Assembly: GCA_034670405.1 (NCBI GenBank)
Contig: JAXDDX010000005.1
Location: 5,399,001 to 5,463,000 of the forward strand
From: Hoplostethus atlanticus
Lineage: Eukaryota > Chordata > Actinopteri > Trachichthyiformes > Trachichthyidae
DNA length: 64,000 nt
Direction of reading: 5' to 3'
The stretch's first letter is position 1; each line of letters opens with the position of its first letter. Shown one piece after another: positions 12,863 to 25,300 of this stretch. Both the position numbers and the translations under genes were made by a program. The notes under the pieces are model-generated. The model saw only the letters and a list, made by a program, of their open reading frames with translations. It was not told where the DNA came from and made no database searches.

Positions 12863-14625
12863 AAGATTCAAGATTCAAGATTCAAGAAGTTTAATTGTCA
12901 CATACACACACGAGGTGTGTAGTGAAATGCAAAGTGGCAATGCTTAGCAGAAATGTGCAAAATAACAGGTTCACACTATTTACAATAACCAACATAATAT
13001 TTACAATGTCACAGTTTTTTAAGAGCTCTATATAAAAAACAACACAATATTTACAATAACTTTATAAAAAAATATAGTAAAAAAAGGGAAAAATTGTATG
13101 TATAATATAATATAAATTATGTGTAGTCTTTACCTAAGTGTGTGTGTGTGTGTGTGCATAAGAGGGGCAGTGTGTGTGTCTTGGTGGGGGCCCTGGTGAG
13201 GTCAGAGTTCACAGTCCTGATGGCCTGAGGAAAGAAACTCCGTCTCAGTCTCTCTGTTTTGGCAGCGTGACTACGGAGGCGCTTGCCTGACCGCAGCAGC
13301 TGAAACAGTCCGTTGTTGGGGTGGTGAGGATCCTTCATGATCCTGCAGGCTCTGGTTCTGCACCTCCTGGTGTATAAGTCCTGCAGGGTGGGGAGTGTAG
13401 TTCCAATAGTGCGTTCAGCCGAACGCACTACTCTCTGCAGAGCCTTCCTGTCCTGAGCGGAGCTGCTGCCAAACCAGGCAGTGATGCTTCCTGTCAGGAT
13501 GCTCTCCACAGCACCAGAGTAGAAGGACTGAAGGATCCTCCGGGAGACTTTAAATTTCCTCAGTTGCCTGAGGTGGTAAAGGCGCTGCCTCGCCTTTCTC
13601 ACCAGAGTGTCTGTGTGTGTGGACCATGTGAGATCTTCGGTGATGTGGACTCCCAGGTATTTATACCTGCTCACCCTCTCCACAGTATTCCCATTAATCC
13701 CCAGTGGTGAGTACGTCCTCTGTTGTTGTGTCCTCCTAAAGTCCACAATCAGCTCCTTAGTTTTGGTGACATTCAGGAGGAGGCTGTTGTCCTGGCACCA
13801 GAGTGACAGATCAGCAACTTCCTCCAGGTAGGCCTTCTCGTCGTTGTTGGAGATCAGGCCCACCACCACTGTGTCATCCGCAAACTTAATGATGGAGTTG
13901 GAGCTGAACCTGGCCACACAGTCATGTGTGTACAGGGAGTACAGTAGGGGGCTGAGGACGCAACCCTGGGGGGATCCTGTGTTCAGGGTGAGGGGGTTGG
14001 AGGTGTGTCTACCCACCCTGACCACCTGGGGCCTGGTGGGGACTATGGTATTGAAAGCTGAACTATAGTCAATGAACAGCAGTCTCACATAGCCCCCCTT
14101 CCGGCTGTCCAGATGAGAGAGTGTGGTGTGCAGTACCTGGGAGACAGCATCATCCGTGGATCTGTTGGGACGATAAGCGAACTGCAGCGGGTCCATGGAG
14201 CAAGGGAGGAAGGCGCAGATGTAGTCCTTTATCAGCCTCTCGAAGCATTTCATGACCACCGAGGTGAGGGCCACCGGTCGGTAGTCATTCAAGCATGCTG
14301 GAGAAGCATTCTTGGGCACAGGGACAATAGTGGATCTCTTGAAGCAGGCGGGGACCACAGACTCAGCCAGGGAGATGTTGAATATAGTGGTGAACACTGG
14401 AGCTAGCTGATTAGCACAGGTCTTCAGTACTCGCCCAGATATGCCATCTGGACCAGCAGCTTTCCTGGTGTTCACCCTCATCAGAGCCCTCCTCACACTG
14501 TGCTCGGTCACAGAGAGTGTGTGTTCATCCCCAGCGGTAGAACTCACTCCGGTTGCGCTAACGGTGATGTTGTTAGCCGGCGAGCTAGCGCTGTTGTTGC
14601 TAGCCTCAAACCGTGCATACCGTGC
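12863..14625 (-). mobile_element. L2-like LINE, 5'-truncated, with reverse transcriptase ORF
   Basis: The ORF at 13117-14547 (476 codons) has [37 protein letters not shown], motif [27 protein letters not shown], motif C FADDT and [15 protein letters not shown]. Between motif A and RPQVVRVG about 28 residues usual in the family are missing, so it is unlikely to be active. The 3' end is three copies of a TTGAATC-type heptamer, common for L2 tails. It inserted into a Tc1-like element, and AATC is present on both sides (12859-12862 and 14626-14629). Confidence 0.85.
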
Positions 14626-14765
14626 AATCGTCTAGAATGTCATTGTATGCTTTAGCGTTAAGATTTCCCTTCACAGGAACTAAGGCGCCCGAACCATGAA
14701 AAAGACCATTATTCCATTATATACATTAGAAGGGGTGTCTGCAGACGTTTGGCCATGTAGTGTAC
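14626..14765 (-). pseudogene. Tc1-like transposon remnant (part 2), with terminal sequence
   Basis: Continues the transposon interrupted at 12862: on the minus strand it ends TACAATGACATTCTAGAC and resumes with CTGTGCTTCCAACTTTG. The outer end GGTACACTACATGGCCAAAC, then ACACCCCTTCTAATG, matches the inverted terminus of fish Tc1-like elements. Confidence 0.75.
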
Positions 14766-16009
14766 CATTGATGTGCCACTGAACCCCCAACTGTTCTCAG
14801 TGGCCACCACTAGAACGGTGTGGTTGCACTGGGCAGCTGTTTACCTCAGGATTACCTCAATCTTGTGCGGCAGTGACAATTAGTTCTATCGGTTGAATTC
14901 TGACCTTGACCATTAATGAAACCGTAGAAAGAAAATGGAGTGCCTTGTTGAACCCCCCCCTCCACCCGCAACCCCACCCCTTTCTTGAGAACTTCAGTGG
15001 GATGCCATGTGTCACCCATGAACGTTTCCATTGCTACATCAGACTACAAGACGCAGACGCTGTTCTGATCTCTACGCTGGAGTGAAGGATCATCCCGTTG
15101 CAGAACACTCATTACTGCTGTCTGTACAGTAGTTTGGCTATAGTTTCTGTGTCTCTCTTCTATCCCTACAAGAAACATTTATTTCTCCCCCCCCTTCTTC
15201 ATTACTTCCTTTATTTGAATCTAGATGTTGATAGAGGATTGTCAGCAGGATCCTAATCGGAAAGGCAGAAGCAGCTATTTTCAGCTGTATCTCATTGATT
15301 GTGCTTGATGAACACACATGTAGGCCTATGCAGGATTTTGCCCGAGGAGAACTGCACACACACACACACACACACACACATAGAGAGAGAGAGAAACCGA
15401 GCAAGAGATGAAAAACAACACAGACTGCATGTCCATTCATGCACACTCCGAGTAATTGCACAGTAGAAACACACACAGGGGTTGCATCCATGTAATTGGA
15501 TATAGGCCACTCCTGCAGATTGGATTTACTGTAATTAGTCTTTGCATGTGGCGTACGCGCAGCCAGCGTCTCTACGTCGCAAACAGTGAACTCTGCCTCC
15601 CTCCTATTAACACCGGCAAACAATAAGGCGAACCAACCCGCTGCACCTTATTAGGGAGAATTTACATTTCTGCAGCCGTCTACGTTTAAAACGAAAATAA
15701 ATAAAGAGAAATGGTTTCTACTTACACCAGGTGATTACACAGAGGCTTATGGTGTTTGTTTGGGGATTTTGCTGTTGAAGAAACAATGGGAGCCCGGTCC
15801 TGGTCCTGGTCCTGAGCTGTCATGGGAAGCGTTGCTGCAGCGATAAGCTTTTGGCTATTACTAGCACGGGACCGGATCCAGCCTGTCCACCTACCTTATC
15901 TCCTCCAGCTTTAATAACCCAGCCTCACCGTCAGCCTGGACATGGATAAGGGTGTCAATGTACTACTCTGTCAATGTGTGTGTGTGTCTGTTTGTCTGAG
16001 GGTTCCAGG
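14766..16009. other. Gene-free stretch
   Basis: Nothing gene-like. It contains a CA microsatellite (15354-15380) and mostly unique DNA. The minus-strand ORF across 15138-15623 runs through the CA tract and has no recognisable domain. Confidence 0.5.
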
Positions 16010-16862
16010 GTTCAACCAATATGGGTTTTTCAAGGCTGATAGCAATACTGGTATTTCTAGATTGAAGCTGCCGATAGACAATATTTTGCCATGAGGTGCT
16101 ATGTGAATCACATCAATATATCATTGTCAAATGAATTGCAATTAACAAACAAATTGCAATGAGACCACGGTGGAGACGACTGGTAGCCTCTTTCTCACAC
16201 CAGTGGTGTTGTTAGAGCTAATGAATGTGAATGAAATGAATGTGTTAATGGTTTATTGCTGTTTAAATGCAACATGTAGCACCTGGTTTTTCTCTGCGCT
16301 CTTTGCTGTAATTTACCATCTCTGGTGTTCAGAACATCAATAAAGAGTTGAATACGAGCATCAGCGCAGACTGCGGTTTGCCCTTGGTTCATTCAGTTCT
16401 GCTTGACTTTCTAAACATGAGTAATTGCTGGCTAGCAGATGTCAACACGCGGGTCATTTCCTGCGCTTGTTTGGGATTACGTTCTCACTCCTAACGAACT
16501 GCAGCATCAGTACTGATGAGTTTAGATTGAAGCTGCCAGTAGCTGGTGTTATCTTCAATCAAGTATTCCGTTTTTTCCCCCAGAATTGTATTCTTGTCAG
16601 GGTGGAAAAGGCTCTGAAACAGCATTTAGACCATCGCGGGACACTAAAACCCAGTAATACTAATACTAATACTAGTAATATGTGTGGAATCTGATCATTA
16701 GAATCAAGTCAGGTTAAGGGCTTCCCATAGAAAACCAGTGTACTGATCAATTCTACAATAAATATGAAATCAATCAAACTGAACCATATCCATTGTATTA
16801 AAGGTGGACGACACTGGCTTTATAAAAGGCCAATATCAGCTCTACATATCCGCATCCAACCC
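16010..16862 (+). repeat. Repeat family R1 (about 450-500 bp), copy split by other DNA
   Basis: 16010-16095 is the start of the unit (CCAATATGGGTTTTTCAAGG, AGATTGAAGCTGCCGATAG). 16525-16862 is the rest (CTTGTCAGGGTGGAAAAGGC, CAGCATTTAGACC, GGGCTTCCCATAGA, ATCCAACCCTAG). AGATTGAAGCTGCC occurs on both sides of the interruption. The inserted DNA includes a piece of the GAGGCTACCA repeat. Confidence 0.6.
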
Positions 16863-19800
16863 TAGTGTGTGTGTTTATGTTTATGCATGTGCAAAGTTTG
16901 CCTCTGCTGGAGTTTCCATTAAAAGTCCCCTCTAATTGGTTTGCAGCTGGAGTCGGCCATAATTGCCGTACACGGCCTAGTAAAGGGGAAACTGCAAAAA
17001 CAGATGTCCTCATGAATTAGTAAGGTGCCTATGAAAAATTAACTGATGATCCAGGGTACGAAGCCGCGGGGTGTTATGCTCATTTAATTCTTTCTCCAAC
17101 ATGTAGTACGCGTCATTGTTTCCCTGTCTCTCCCTGTCCAGCTGCAGCGGGGTTTTTTATTTTTTTTACAGCCTCGCCAGATGAATAGCAATGAGAGCGC
17201 TTTTGTCGAATAAAAAACGACGTGGGTTCGCCATAATTGGCAGCACAAATGGTTCAATCTCATTGCGATACAGTTGGAAAATGGCTTCTGACGGTGTGTT
17301 GACAGTGCACAGCAGTGTATCTCCAGGTCCTTGAAAAGTCTGGAAAAGTCATGCAATAAATTATCTAAATTTAAGGTTAGGTTTCTTTGCACTGCATGTC
17401 CACTCTTAGATGAGTCCAGAACCGGGTTAGTAGTACAATATGCATCCTATCTGCTTTACTAAACACAGTTGGATTCCATGTGTAAATCAGAAATAGGCTG
17501 GTTCTGACAACGTTTCTTTATGTGGGGTTTCAAATGGGTCTTAAATTAAATTCCAGGTCTTCAAAAGTCTTAAATTTGACTTTCTGAAACGTGTATCCTT
17601 CAAAAGCACTGTCTTTCCCTCGTATACGTCCCCATGGTGGTTTGTACGACCATTAATTGGTACATCAGAATATCATCAAGGTCATTTTTTAGTTTTCATC
17701 TTCAAAATAAAACATTAGCTGACACTAAAGCGCCATACATTTTTTTTATTTTTATTTTTTTTTTTTACATCCGGGAAGCAGATGTATTCACTTCTGATGG
17801 AAAGTTCACAAGTTTAAAACGTTTGCACTTGTAGAAAGCAACAGGAAACATGGGAGACTAGCGAATGGGGGGGTCGACAGGGGATTAGGTTCCCAGGCTG
17901 GATTTGAACCCAGGATGTGATGGTTACGCGGCCCGAATCAAAAAAACTTGGACGGAAAAATAACCAGAGATTGTAGGAAGAGCTGCAGAGAGGTTCAGTT
18001 TGGTGGACGATGTGGCACTCAAACACCAGCAACAAGAGGACCGACCAAGGTTATCAGCGACAAGTGTCAGGAAAAAGCCATTAGAATCCCAGTTCATTAA
18101 TGGCCAATGTCAGTCCTTTGCACAATGAGGCATAATTGGAGCGTAATGCCTGTTGATGGTCTAATCAACGATGTGAGGTTAATGCATATGGAAGGATGCT
18201 AATGATGTTACAGGCCTGCTTTTGGCTCACGCTGCATCACTGACACTCAAAAATGAGACTCTCAAGCTAAAGACAGTCAAGCCGCAGTGGTTCAAACAGC
18301 TCAGGTTATTATACCATGAGTCAGGAGTTCTTCAGTGGAAAGAGTGTGTGCGTGGGTGTTGTGTGTGTCAGCACTGAAACGGCTGCTCTGAGAATAGTGT
18401 TTGCGAAATCCAAAAGTATTAGAAAGCGAGTCTCTTGCACAGCTGCTGTGTACAGAACACCTAGATAACCAAACTGGGTCTCCGCGACCTTGCAGCAGCG
18501 TGAAGACATGACTAAAGATTCGTCCTCACAATGTGACGAGAAAAGTGAAATGCTTCTAAAGTTATGATTCAGTTACTCAAATGTTGTAAAATGATGCATT
18601 GCTGTGTAACTTGGAGTAACATTTGTAACTGTTGACAACTAGTTTCCATAACCAAGAACCCAGTCGACAACAATAAAAGCCTATAAAAGACTATTTTGGA
18701 AAATAACATCAGTAGCATGTTTACTGAAGATTCCTCACCAAATATATTCTTTATTTTTTTACTTTGGTACTTTGTATTACTCAAAAGTATAAAATAACTC
18801 CTATTTCTGTTATTCTGGCTGGCTTGACACTGGTGTAGTTCGTTGGTTTAATTCAGAATCTAACCCTGGGGATCGGGAGGAATGGGAGTGGGAGTGGGAG
18901 TGTCTTGAAACTCCAGTGGGTGGGAAGTTTTTGTTCCAAAAGCCAGAAAATGAGTGTTAAAAGCCAGAAATGTCATCAGTTGGCCAAGTAATTGTTGAGT
19001 CATTGGTATTGATCAGCAACCCTATCACCCCCCTGCAGATATATGATGGTCATTTTGTGTTTAAAAGCCTTATTGTCCCTTTACTTTTTGTTTCAAACGA
19101 AAACAAATTGTTTCTTCAAGCACTACGTTAGTGCTTTTGTAGTGTGATTTTAGAAATGTAATGACTGTGCAGCACTTTGATCAACACAATTCCACTTGAC
19201 TAAAAGAGCCTCAATTTATTGATCTCTGTCAACAACCCAACCAATAATCACTACTGATTACAGTCGCTAATTCATCAAACTCATGAAAGGAATAATGGAG
19301 TCTCAAACTGAGGTGGAATAAATGCAATGAATGAAATGCAGTTTCATTCATTCACTTTTTAGAATTCTGAGCAGGTTCCACTGTGACTATACTAATGAAT
19401 AAATTGTAGCAAAATAACAAGGTCGATTGTATGTGGAGGATTTGCACTCATATGGCGTAATATGCTCAATTGATGCTGGAATAGCATTGCCTCTGCCAGC
19501 CGAAGCTCTGTCTGCGACGCTGATGTATTCTTTAAATCTGGTCATAACAGCCGTGACATTTATTTGCCTGACTATTTATGGCTGGTTAAATCTTTATTAG
19601 CGGACTCCCACCATCTTCCTTGTCCAGATTGCTTTTCAGTGAAAGGGTGTAAATAATCCTTGGGGCCCATTATAGACACACGCTCCTTCCCCATTTTCTA
19701 ATCATGCACACACCTGCAAACACATACAGCAGCACGCATGCACGTTTGATGCGGATAACACAGTTAAGGCACACACTCAAAGTTGCACTAAGCAACTCGC

Positions 19801-20324
19801 CCATAGTCTGATTTTTTTTTGCATTTGTTTTTATTTTATTCAGAAATAAATTTACGTAAATCAAGTTGTGGCGCTAAAACAAGCCTTTTTGCCTCACCGG
19901 TCAAGCAGCTAGCCCCTTCATCACCGCTAATCCTCCAAGGCTAGCACCCCTGCGCCCTAAAGCCCCTTTTATAATTGGATATTCTGACCCATGTATGTAA
20001 AACACAAGGAGATCAGTCTTGCAGCAAGTCTTTACAGCATCTTTCAACGTGCTACAATAAATTGGGGGAGTCGGTGTTGCGAAGTTTTAGTGAATTGGGT
20101 GCAATCTCGATTTGCACGGCCTCACCTACAAATAAATGTGGGAAAAATTTGATTTACATATAATTGACATGTGCATGACCATGACAGGTGCAAATAAAGT
20201 GCTATTAAGCAGCTTTCCACTCATTGAGCACAGTTAGGGAATAGTGTGGCTCTTCCTTGCACAAACCTTTAGTGAATCGGGGCCTAAAACTCCCCCAGGA
20301 CGATCGCATACTTTGCGTGCTGGT
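16863..20324. other. Gene-free stretch with possible conserved noncoding blocks
   Basis: No gene. 18060-18240 and 19430-19640 are unique, balanced in composition and full of TAAT/ATTA-type cores, like vertebrate developmental enhancers, but nothing in one sequence can prove that. 17690-17765 is T-rich. Confidence 0.35.
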
Positions 20325-20475
20325 ATGGAATCTGAAAATGTCACAATAAAGCTAAAACAGGTTAAGGGCTTTTTCACAGACAACCAGTGTAGTATTCATC
20401 ATTTCCGCACTAAATATGTAATCAATTAAATTGCATCATATCCAACACTGACTGGACCAGATCCCATTTTTTTTA
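20325..20475 (+). repeat. R1 repeat fragment
   Basis: Shares CAGGTTAAGGGCTTTTTCAC, CAACCAGTGTAGTATT and ACTGACTGGACCAGATC with other R1 copies in the same orientation. Confidence 0.6.
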
Positions 20476-20538
20476 AATTTTACAATCCAACTCTTATTTT
20501 GTAAACACGGCGAGGAAATATATCAGGACCAGTGCTCC

Positions 20539-20563
20539 TTTATTATATAGATATACTTTTATT
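20539..20563 (-). terminator. Candidate distal polyadenylation signals
   Basis: Two AATAAA hexamers on the minus strand (20558-20563 and 20539-20544) lie within 25 bp. A proximal alternative is at 21756-21761. Only the hexamers are seen; cleavage here is inferred. Confidence 0.35.
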
Positions 20564-22177
20564 AGAAATATGACACATTCATTTTGTGCTCTGAAAACTG
20601 TACATTAACAAAGAGGTGACCCCAGTGAAATAAAAAGGGGGGAGTGTGTGGAGGTGTGTGTGTGTCGGGGCAGGGAGAGGAGTCAGGGGTCGGCGGAGGA
20701 CATCTGAGGGGGGGGAAGTGACCGGTGGTGATATCAAAACACACACTGTTACATTGCGATACAGAACACTTGTATAGTCCAGTACCCTGAAAGGACGGAG
20801 GGCAGGGGGGGAGGGGGGAGGGAATGGGAGGGGGATCAGTATCTGAGTAATCATGTTCATATTTATAATAATGATAACAATGATCCCCAAGCACGGTAAG
20901 AAAGATATTTATAGGCTAAAATCCATTCTGTAGAACTCTGTTGAAATAATTACAATGCTGTACATCAGGACTCCAAAAGAGCCTTGTGCTTTCTGTGCGC
21001 CACCGCTCTGCTGCGTCCCACCGCGTATCATCATCATCATCATCATCATCATCATACCGTATGCATTCATAGATCTATTCATTTGCTCATCTTCCATTAC
21101 ACATTGCAACATGATTCTTTGCACACACGCGCGCACACACACACTGAGACATTAGTACCTTTTTTTTTCTCACCCCCCCCCTGCCCCCTCCCCTTGCATC
21201 TTCAATAAATGTACCAAGCCCGCTTGTACATCAAGCGACCGATCTGAACAGCCCGTAGTCATCGCTTCTGGACCGCCGCGTTGTCTCCTGGCGTGACGGC
21301 GTCGAGGTCGAGGGGCGTTTTGCCTGCTCTGATGTCCCTGCGGTGTCCGCCGATGAGGTGACGTCTTTGATTTTGCCCCTTTGCTTGGGCAGGGTAGGTG
21401 ACGGGAGGGTTATGGAGGGGAAGGGGCGTGGAGGGGCACGTGGGTACAGTTTGGCAGTCTGCCTCCTCCGTTGCCTTGGTATTTTTGGCGCTCAAACCCC
21501 TCCCGGGCGTTTTCCTTTTTCCCGTTTGTGACGAAGAAGAAATAAATCCAGAGGTATTTATCTACCCGTTCCTCCGCCCCGAAGTACACCGTCGCACCAA
21601 CCTGGCGTCCCGGCAGCAGAGGAAGAGAGCGGGAACAGCGGTGCAACAATACTTTTAGCAGTGGCAAAAAAAAAATAAGAGACATAATCATGATTATCAC
21701 ATTATCACCATTTAATACAAGGGGTAAACACCGCATGAGTACCTTTGTTATGCTGTTTATTACATGACTGTATGATGCACATACAGTAGCTGAATCTGCT
21801 GCAATGACAACCTATCTCCCACGTGAGCAAACCTGATATCCAAGACGGCGTATATGAGGATGACCAGTGTTTTTGGGACCGACAAAAAAAACAAAACCCA
21901 AACCTGTTCCAACATCAAATAAAACGACATACAAAGAGTCACTGCTCGCCCGTCCCCCCTCTGTCAATTCTTTCGGTCCGTCTCCGATATCGTGACGCTC
22001 TTTCTCTCTCCTCCGGGTTCTCCTTCCCCCCCATCGCTCACCCTTTTCGAAGTCCGCTTCGTCCGGCCTTAGAAATACAGAGCAGGGCGGTGTGTGTGTG
22101 TGGTGTGTCTGTGCGTGTTTTGTTCGGAGAGCGCGGGGGAAGGAGGGTGTTTTTTCGCGTTGGGCTGCCGGCCTCCG
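20539..22177 (-). other. adgrb1: Probable adgrb1 3' UTR
   Basis: About 1.6 kb after the stop codon, with no other gene. On the transcript strand AATAAA occurs at 21756-21761, about 0.42 kb after the stop, and again at 20558-20563 and 20539-20544, about 1.6 kb after. Which site is used cannot be told from sequence. The region contains a short ATC microsatellite (21028-21054) and GC-rich stretches. The end position is an inference. Confidence 0.4.
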
Positions 22178-22372
22178 TCACACCTCCGTCTGCAGGTCCA
22201 TGATCTCCTGGCCCACCAGGGGAATGGTGGCGCTGGTCTTCTCCCACTCCACGGACTGCATCTCCAGAGGCGAAGCCGCCACCGTCTCCAGGTCCTTCTT
22301 CACCCAAGATGGGGGGGAGTGGGTCTTCCTGATGCCCTCCCAGGCCCTCTTACTGGGAGTCTGCTGCTTGTC
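22178..22372 (-). CDS. adgrb1: adgrb1 terminal coding exon with PDZ ligand QTEV
   Basis: 195 bp including the TGA at 22178-22180. It begins [19 protein letters not shown], continues [20 protein letters not shown] and ends [17 protein letters not shown]. The class I PDZ ligand QTEV recruits MAGI and PSD-95-type scaffolds in the family. The IMDLQTEV ending is the second main reason for choosing ADGRB1. Confidence 0.95.
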   Translation of the reverse strand, partial: DKQQTPSKRAWEGIRKTHSPPSWVKKDLETVAASPLEMQSVEWEKTSATIPLVGQEIMDLQTEV

Positions 22373-25300
22373 CTGATGGGAGAGGGGATAATTACATATC
22401 AATATGTGACGTTCAATGCATTCCAGAAGTTATTTTGTGATGAAATACTTTTTTTGGTGTTCCCACACATCTGCTTCGTCTTCTCCTACTTCAGTTAGTA
22501 ATTTCGTATGTTTCCCAGAATGCTTTTCAACACCCCCGACAAAAGTGGGCGTATGGGCATATAACTATAGCGAGCTAGCCAACTAGTTTGTGGGGCGTGT
22601 CTATGATCGTGGCCACACCCCTTACTCAAAACGTAACTTGTGTGTAAAATGAATCTTTATATTCATTCAATTATCCAATCTGGGCATCATGGTCTCTCAG
22701 TTTTTAGGACTGTGGCCTCACAGCCAGAAGTCCCAGCCATTTCTGTGTTGGATGTTCTCCCTGCAGATTGGAGACTATTGTCCATAGATATAAATGAGAC
22801 TGTCTGTGTCCAGGGTGTCCATTCAATGCATGCTGGGATAGGCTCCAGCCCTATGTGACTCTGAATAGGAATAAGTTGGTGAAATTTTCTAAACTCACTA
22901 TTTTGAGTCCCTGAGATCCCTGAGAGCAAAAGATCTTTGATGTTTCCATCTTTTCCAGCATGGGTTGTGAAGAAGATTTTGATTCAAAAGGACAATGCAT
23001 AACTGACAGTTGCGGGGGGGCCATATACAGGTAGGTACTTTTATTTTGGCGGATTCTACTAGTACTGTTACCATTTAGTCTGAAAGTGGTTCAGTTTCCT
23101 CTCATCTGTTCTTTGATTAGAAGTTGTTGGGTAGAGTTGCCGTGTGTAGCATTTATCATTTGACCGATTCATTCATTTTCTCTACTCGCTTATTCCCAGC
23201 ATGCACTGGGTGCGAGGCAGGGACTCTACCACTCATACCTATGGGTAATTAGAGTCTCCGATCCACTTTGGGATGAAACCCGAAAATGTGGAGAACATGC
23301 AAAAAACAACAACAATCCACGCGATGCATTCCTGCGCCAACCCTGTAAGCAGATACGAAAACATGCAGTCTTCTAAATTGCTGCAATTAAAATAGAACGA
23401 GCAACTCCCTTGTGCGGTTAATTGTGCTCATGATGAGGGGAAAGACAGAAAGAATGAGAACAAGATTGGACGGGGGGAGGGGTGGGGATCAGAACAAACT
23501 GAGCAAAAAAAAAAGTAAAACTCCTTACGCTCATGTTGGTCTTGTCGCTGCTGGCGGAGGACACGCTCCATCTCTTGGCGGCCTTGGCGTCAACGGGAGG
23601 AGACTCTCTGTCCTTGTCTGCGCTGTGAATCTTCCTGTTCAGGTCCTGGAACATGTCCTGGTGGCGTTTCCGGGTGTGCATGATCTTCTTCACATGCAAG
23701 GCAACAAGGCACAAGACATTTAAGCCGCCATCCGTCCTCCGTCATTACCCAGCTCACATTTAATACAGCATGACTCACTCCCGACACTGCAGTCACACTC
23801 AGAAACCTTGAAAAATATGTGATTATGCAAACCTCTAGAGGTCTGCGGGGAGTTAAGAGACATAACACACGTTTTGGCGAGTCTAAAAAAGCTACGGAGA
23901 AATAAAAGAGACTAAAATTACCTCAAAGTCGAGCTCGGCGTAGCGTGATTTTCGTCTCTGGGGGGGTGGGGGGGTTGGGAGATGAGACAGAGAGATTAAA
24001 GATGTGTTTTGATATCACGTCTTATAAGCAGACAAATGCTGAAGTGTTTTTATTTTAAGCATTTCGTTCCGTATCTCCGCATCAGTAAAAACAAGAAAAA
24101 GGGCTCGGGAGTCGAACGGCGAGGCGCGGGGGGAGGGAAGCGAGGCTTTGGCGCCGGTTGCGCTGACCCCGTTGGCGCGAGTTTGCAAGTAAACAGCTTG
24201 TGACCAAATGACCTTTCAGCCCTTCCGTCGTTTGAGCGGTGAAGGAAAACCTGACCTTCAGGCTACTCGGTTGCAGTGGCAGCTGCCACCGCCGCGCTGC
24301 ATTGTGGGAGTGTGCTTCACCCCGAAGTAAAAGGACACCACCGGACACCTGCCCTGCTGTGTGCTGATCACGGTGTCGTCTGATCCTGCCGCTGGTGTCT
24401 GCGCTAGGAGTTGAGTGAAAACTAACCTTTTTAAGAGATTACGTCCTTATTTTGGGGGCCGAGGTAGCAGGCCGGATTCAGGCCCTGGAGGGGGGGCGGG
24501 GCTTGCTACATTGTATGTGTATGTCATCTATGTGTCACATGCATCTCAAACACCACTGATCAGATTTTTGGGGTTTTAATAAAAATTGGGGCAATGATGC
24601 TTCTCACCATTGCACTCAAAATGATACTGATTGATCCCAGAAGGGGTGCAACAATTACAGGTCAAAACAAGGTGCTGATTGTTCCTGATTGGCCTAGTGA
24701 GGGACTGCATCAAGGGCATAACCTGAGCACACAAGATGCGAAGTCAACAAGCACTATAGAGACTTAACTAATGTGATCTCAGCTCTCTGGATCCCTTGTT
24801 GATCAGCTGTCTTCATCTATTATATGGAGCAACTGCTGGTACAACAATGTGATGTATTCTAAAATGACAGAGTGTGTGTTGTCTTAACATCATCAAAAGA
24901 TAGCAGAAAAGTCACTATCATAGCTTCATATGCATCTCTAATCCTGGACACGTTACAGAATGGTTTATGGTCTTACCTCCAGGGAGCTCATGGACAGCGT
25001 GGAGACTGTCTCGCTCTTGGACATCATCCCGGAGTTCCCAGAGTCTCCTCCGTCGCACATGCTGTTGGCCATCTGGGTCTCTCTGGCCATGTTCTGCAGG
25101 TTGTGGATAGGTGAGTCTCTCTCTGAGCAGGACACGCTGACCTGCTCAGCGGGCAGGCTCTTCAGCCCGAAGCCAGGCACTGGCTCGCTGCTGGCAGGGT
25201 TGGACAGGTGGATGAGCCTGGTCTGGGGCAGCTGCTCGATGCTGATGTTATACTTGGCCGTCTGGTCTTCTTTGCCCTTGGAGGGCTTAAGGGTGCCCGT

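Noticed and set aside
15138..15623. 161-codon minus-strand ORF
   Set aside because: Runs across a CA tract and has no recognisable domain or codon-level signal.
1..20500. A second cellular gene downstream of adgrb1
   Set aside because: No chain of exons, no conserved protein block and no RNA gene could be read; the only long ORF is the LINE at 13117-14547.
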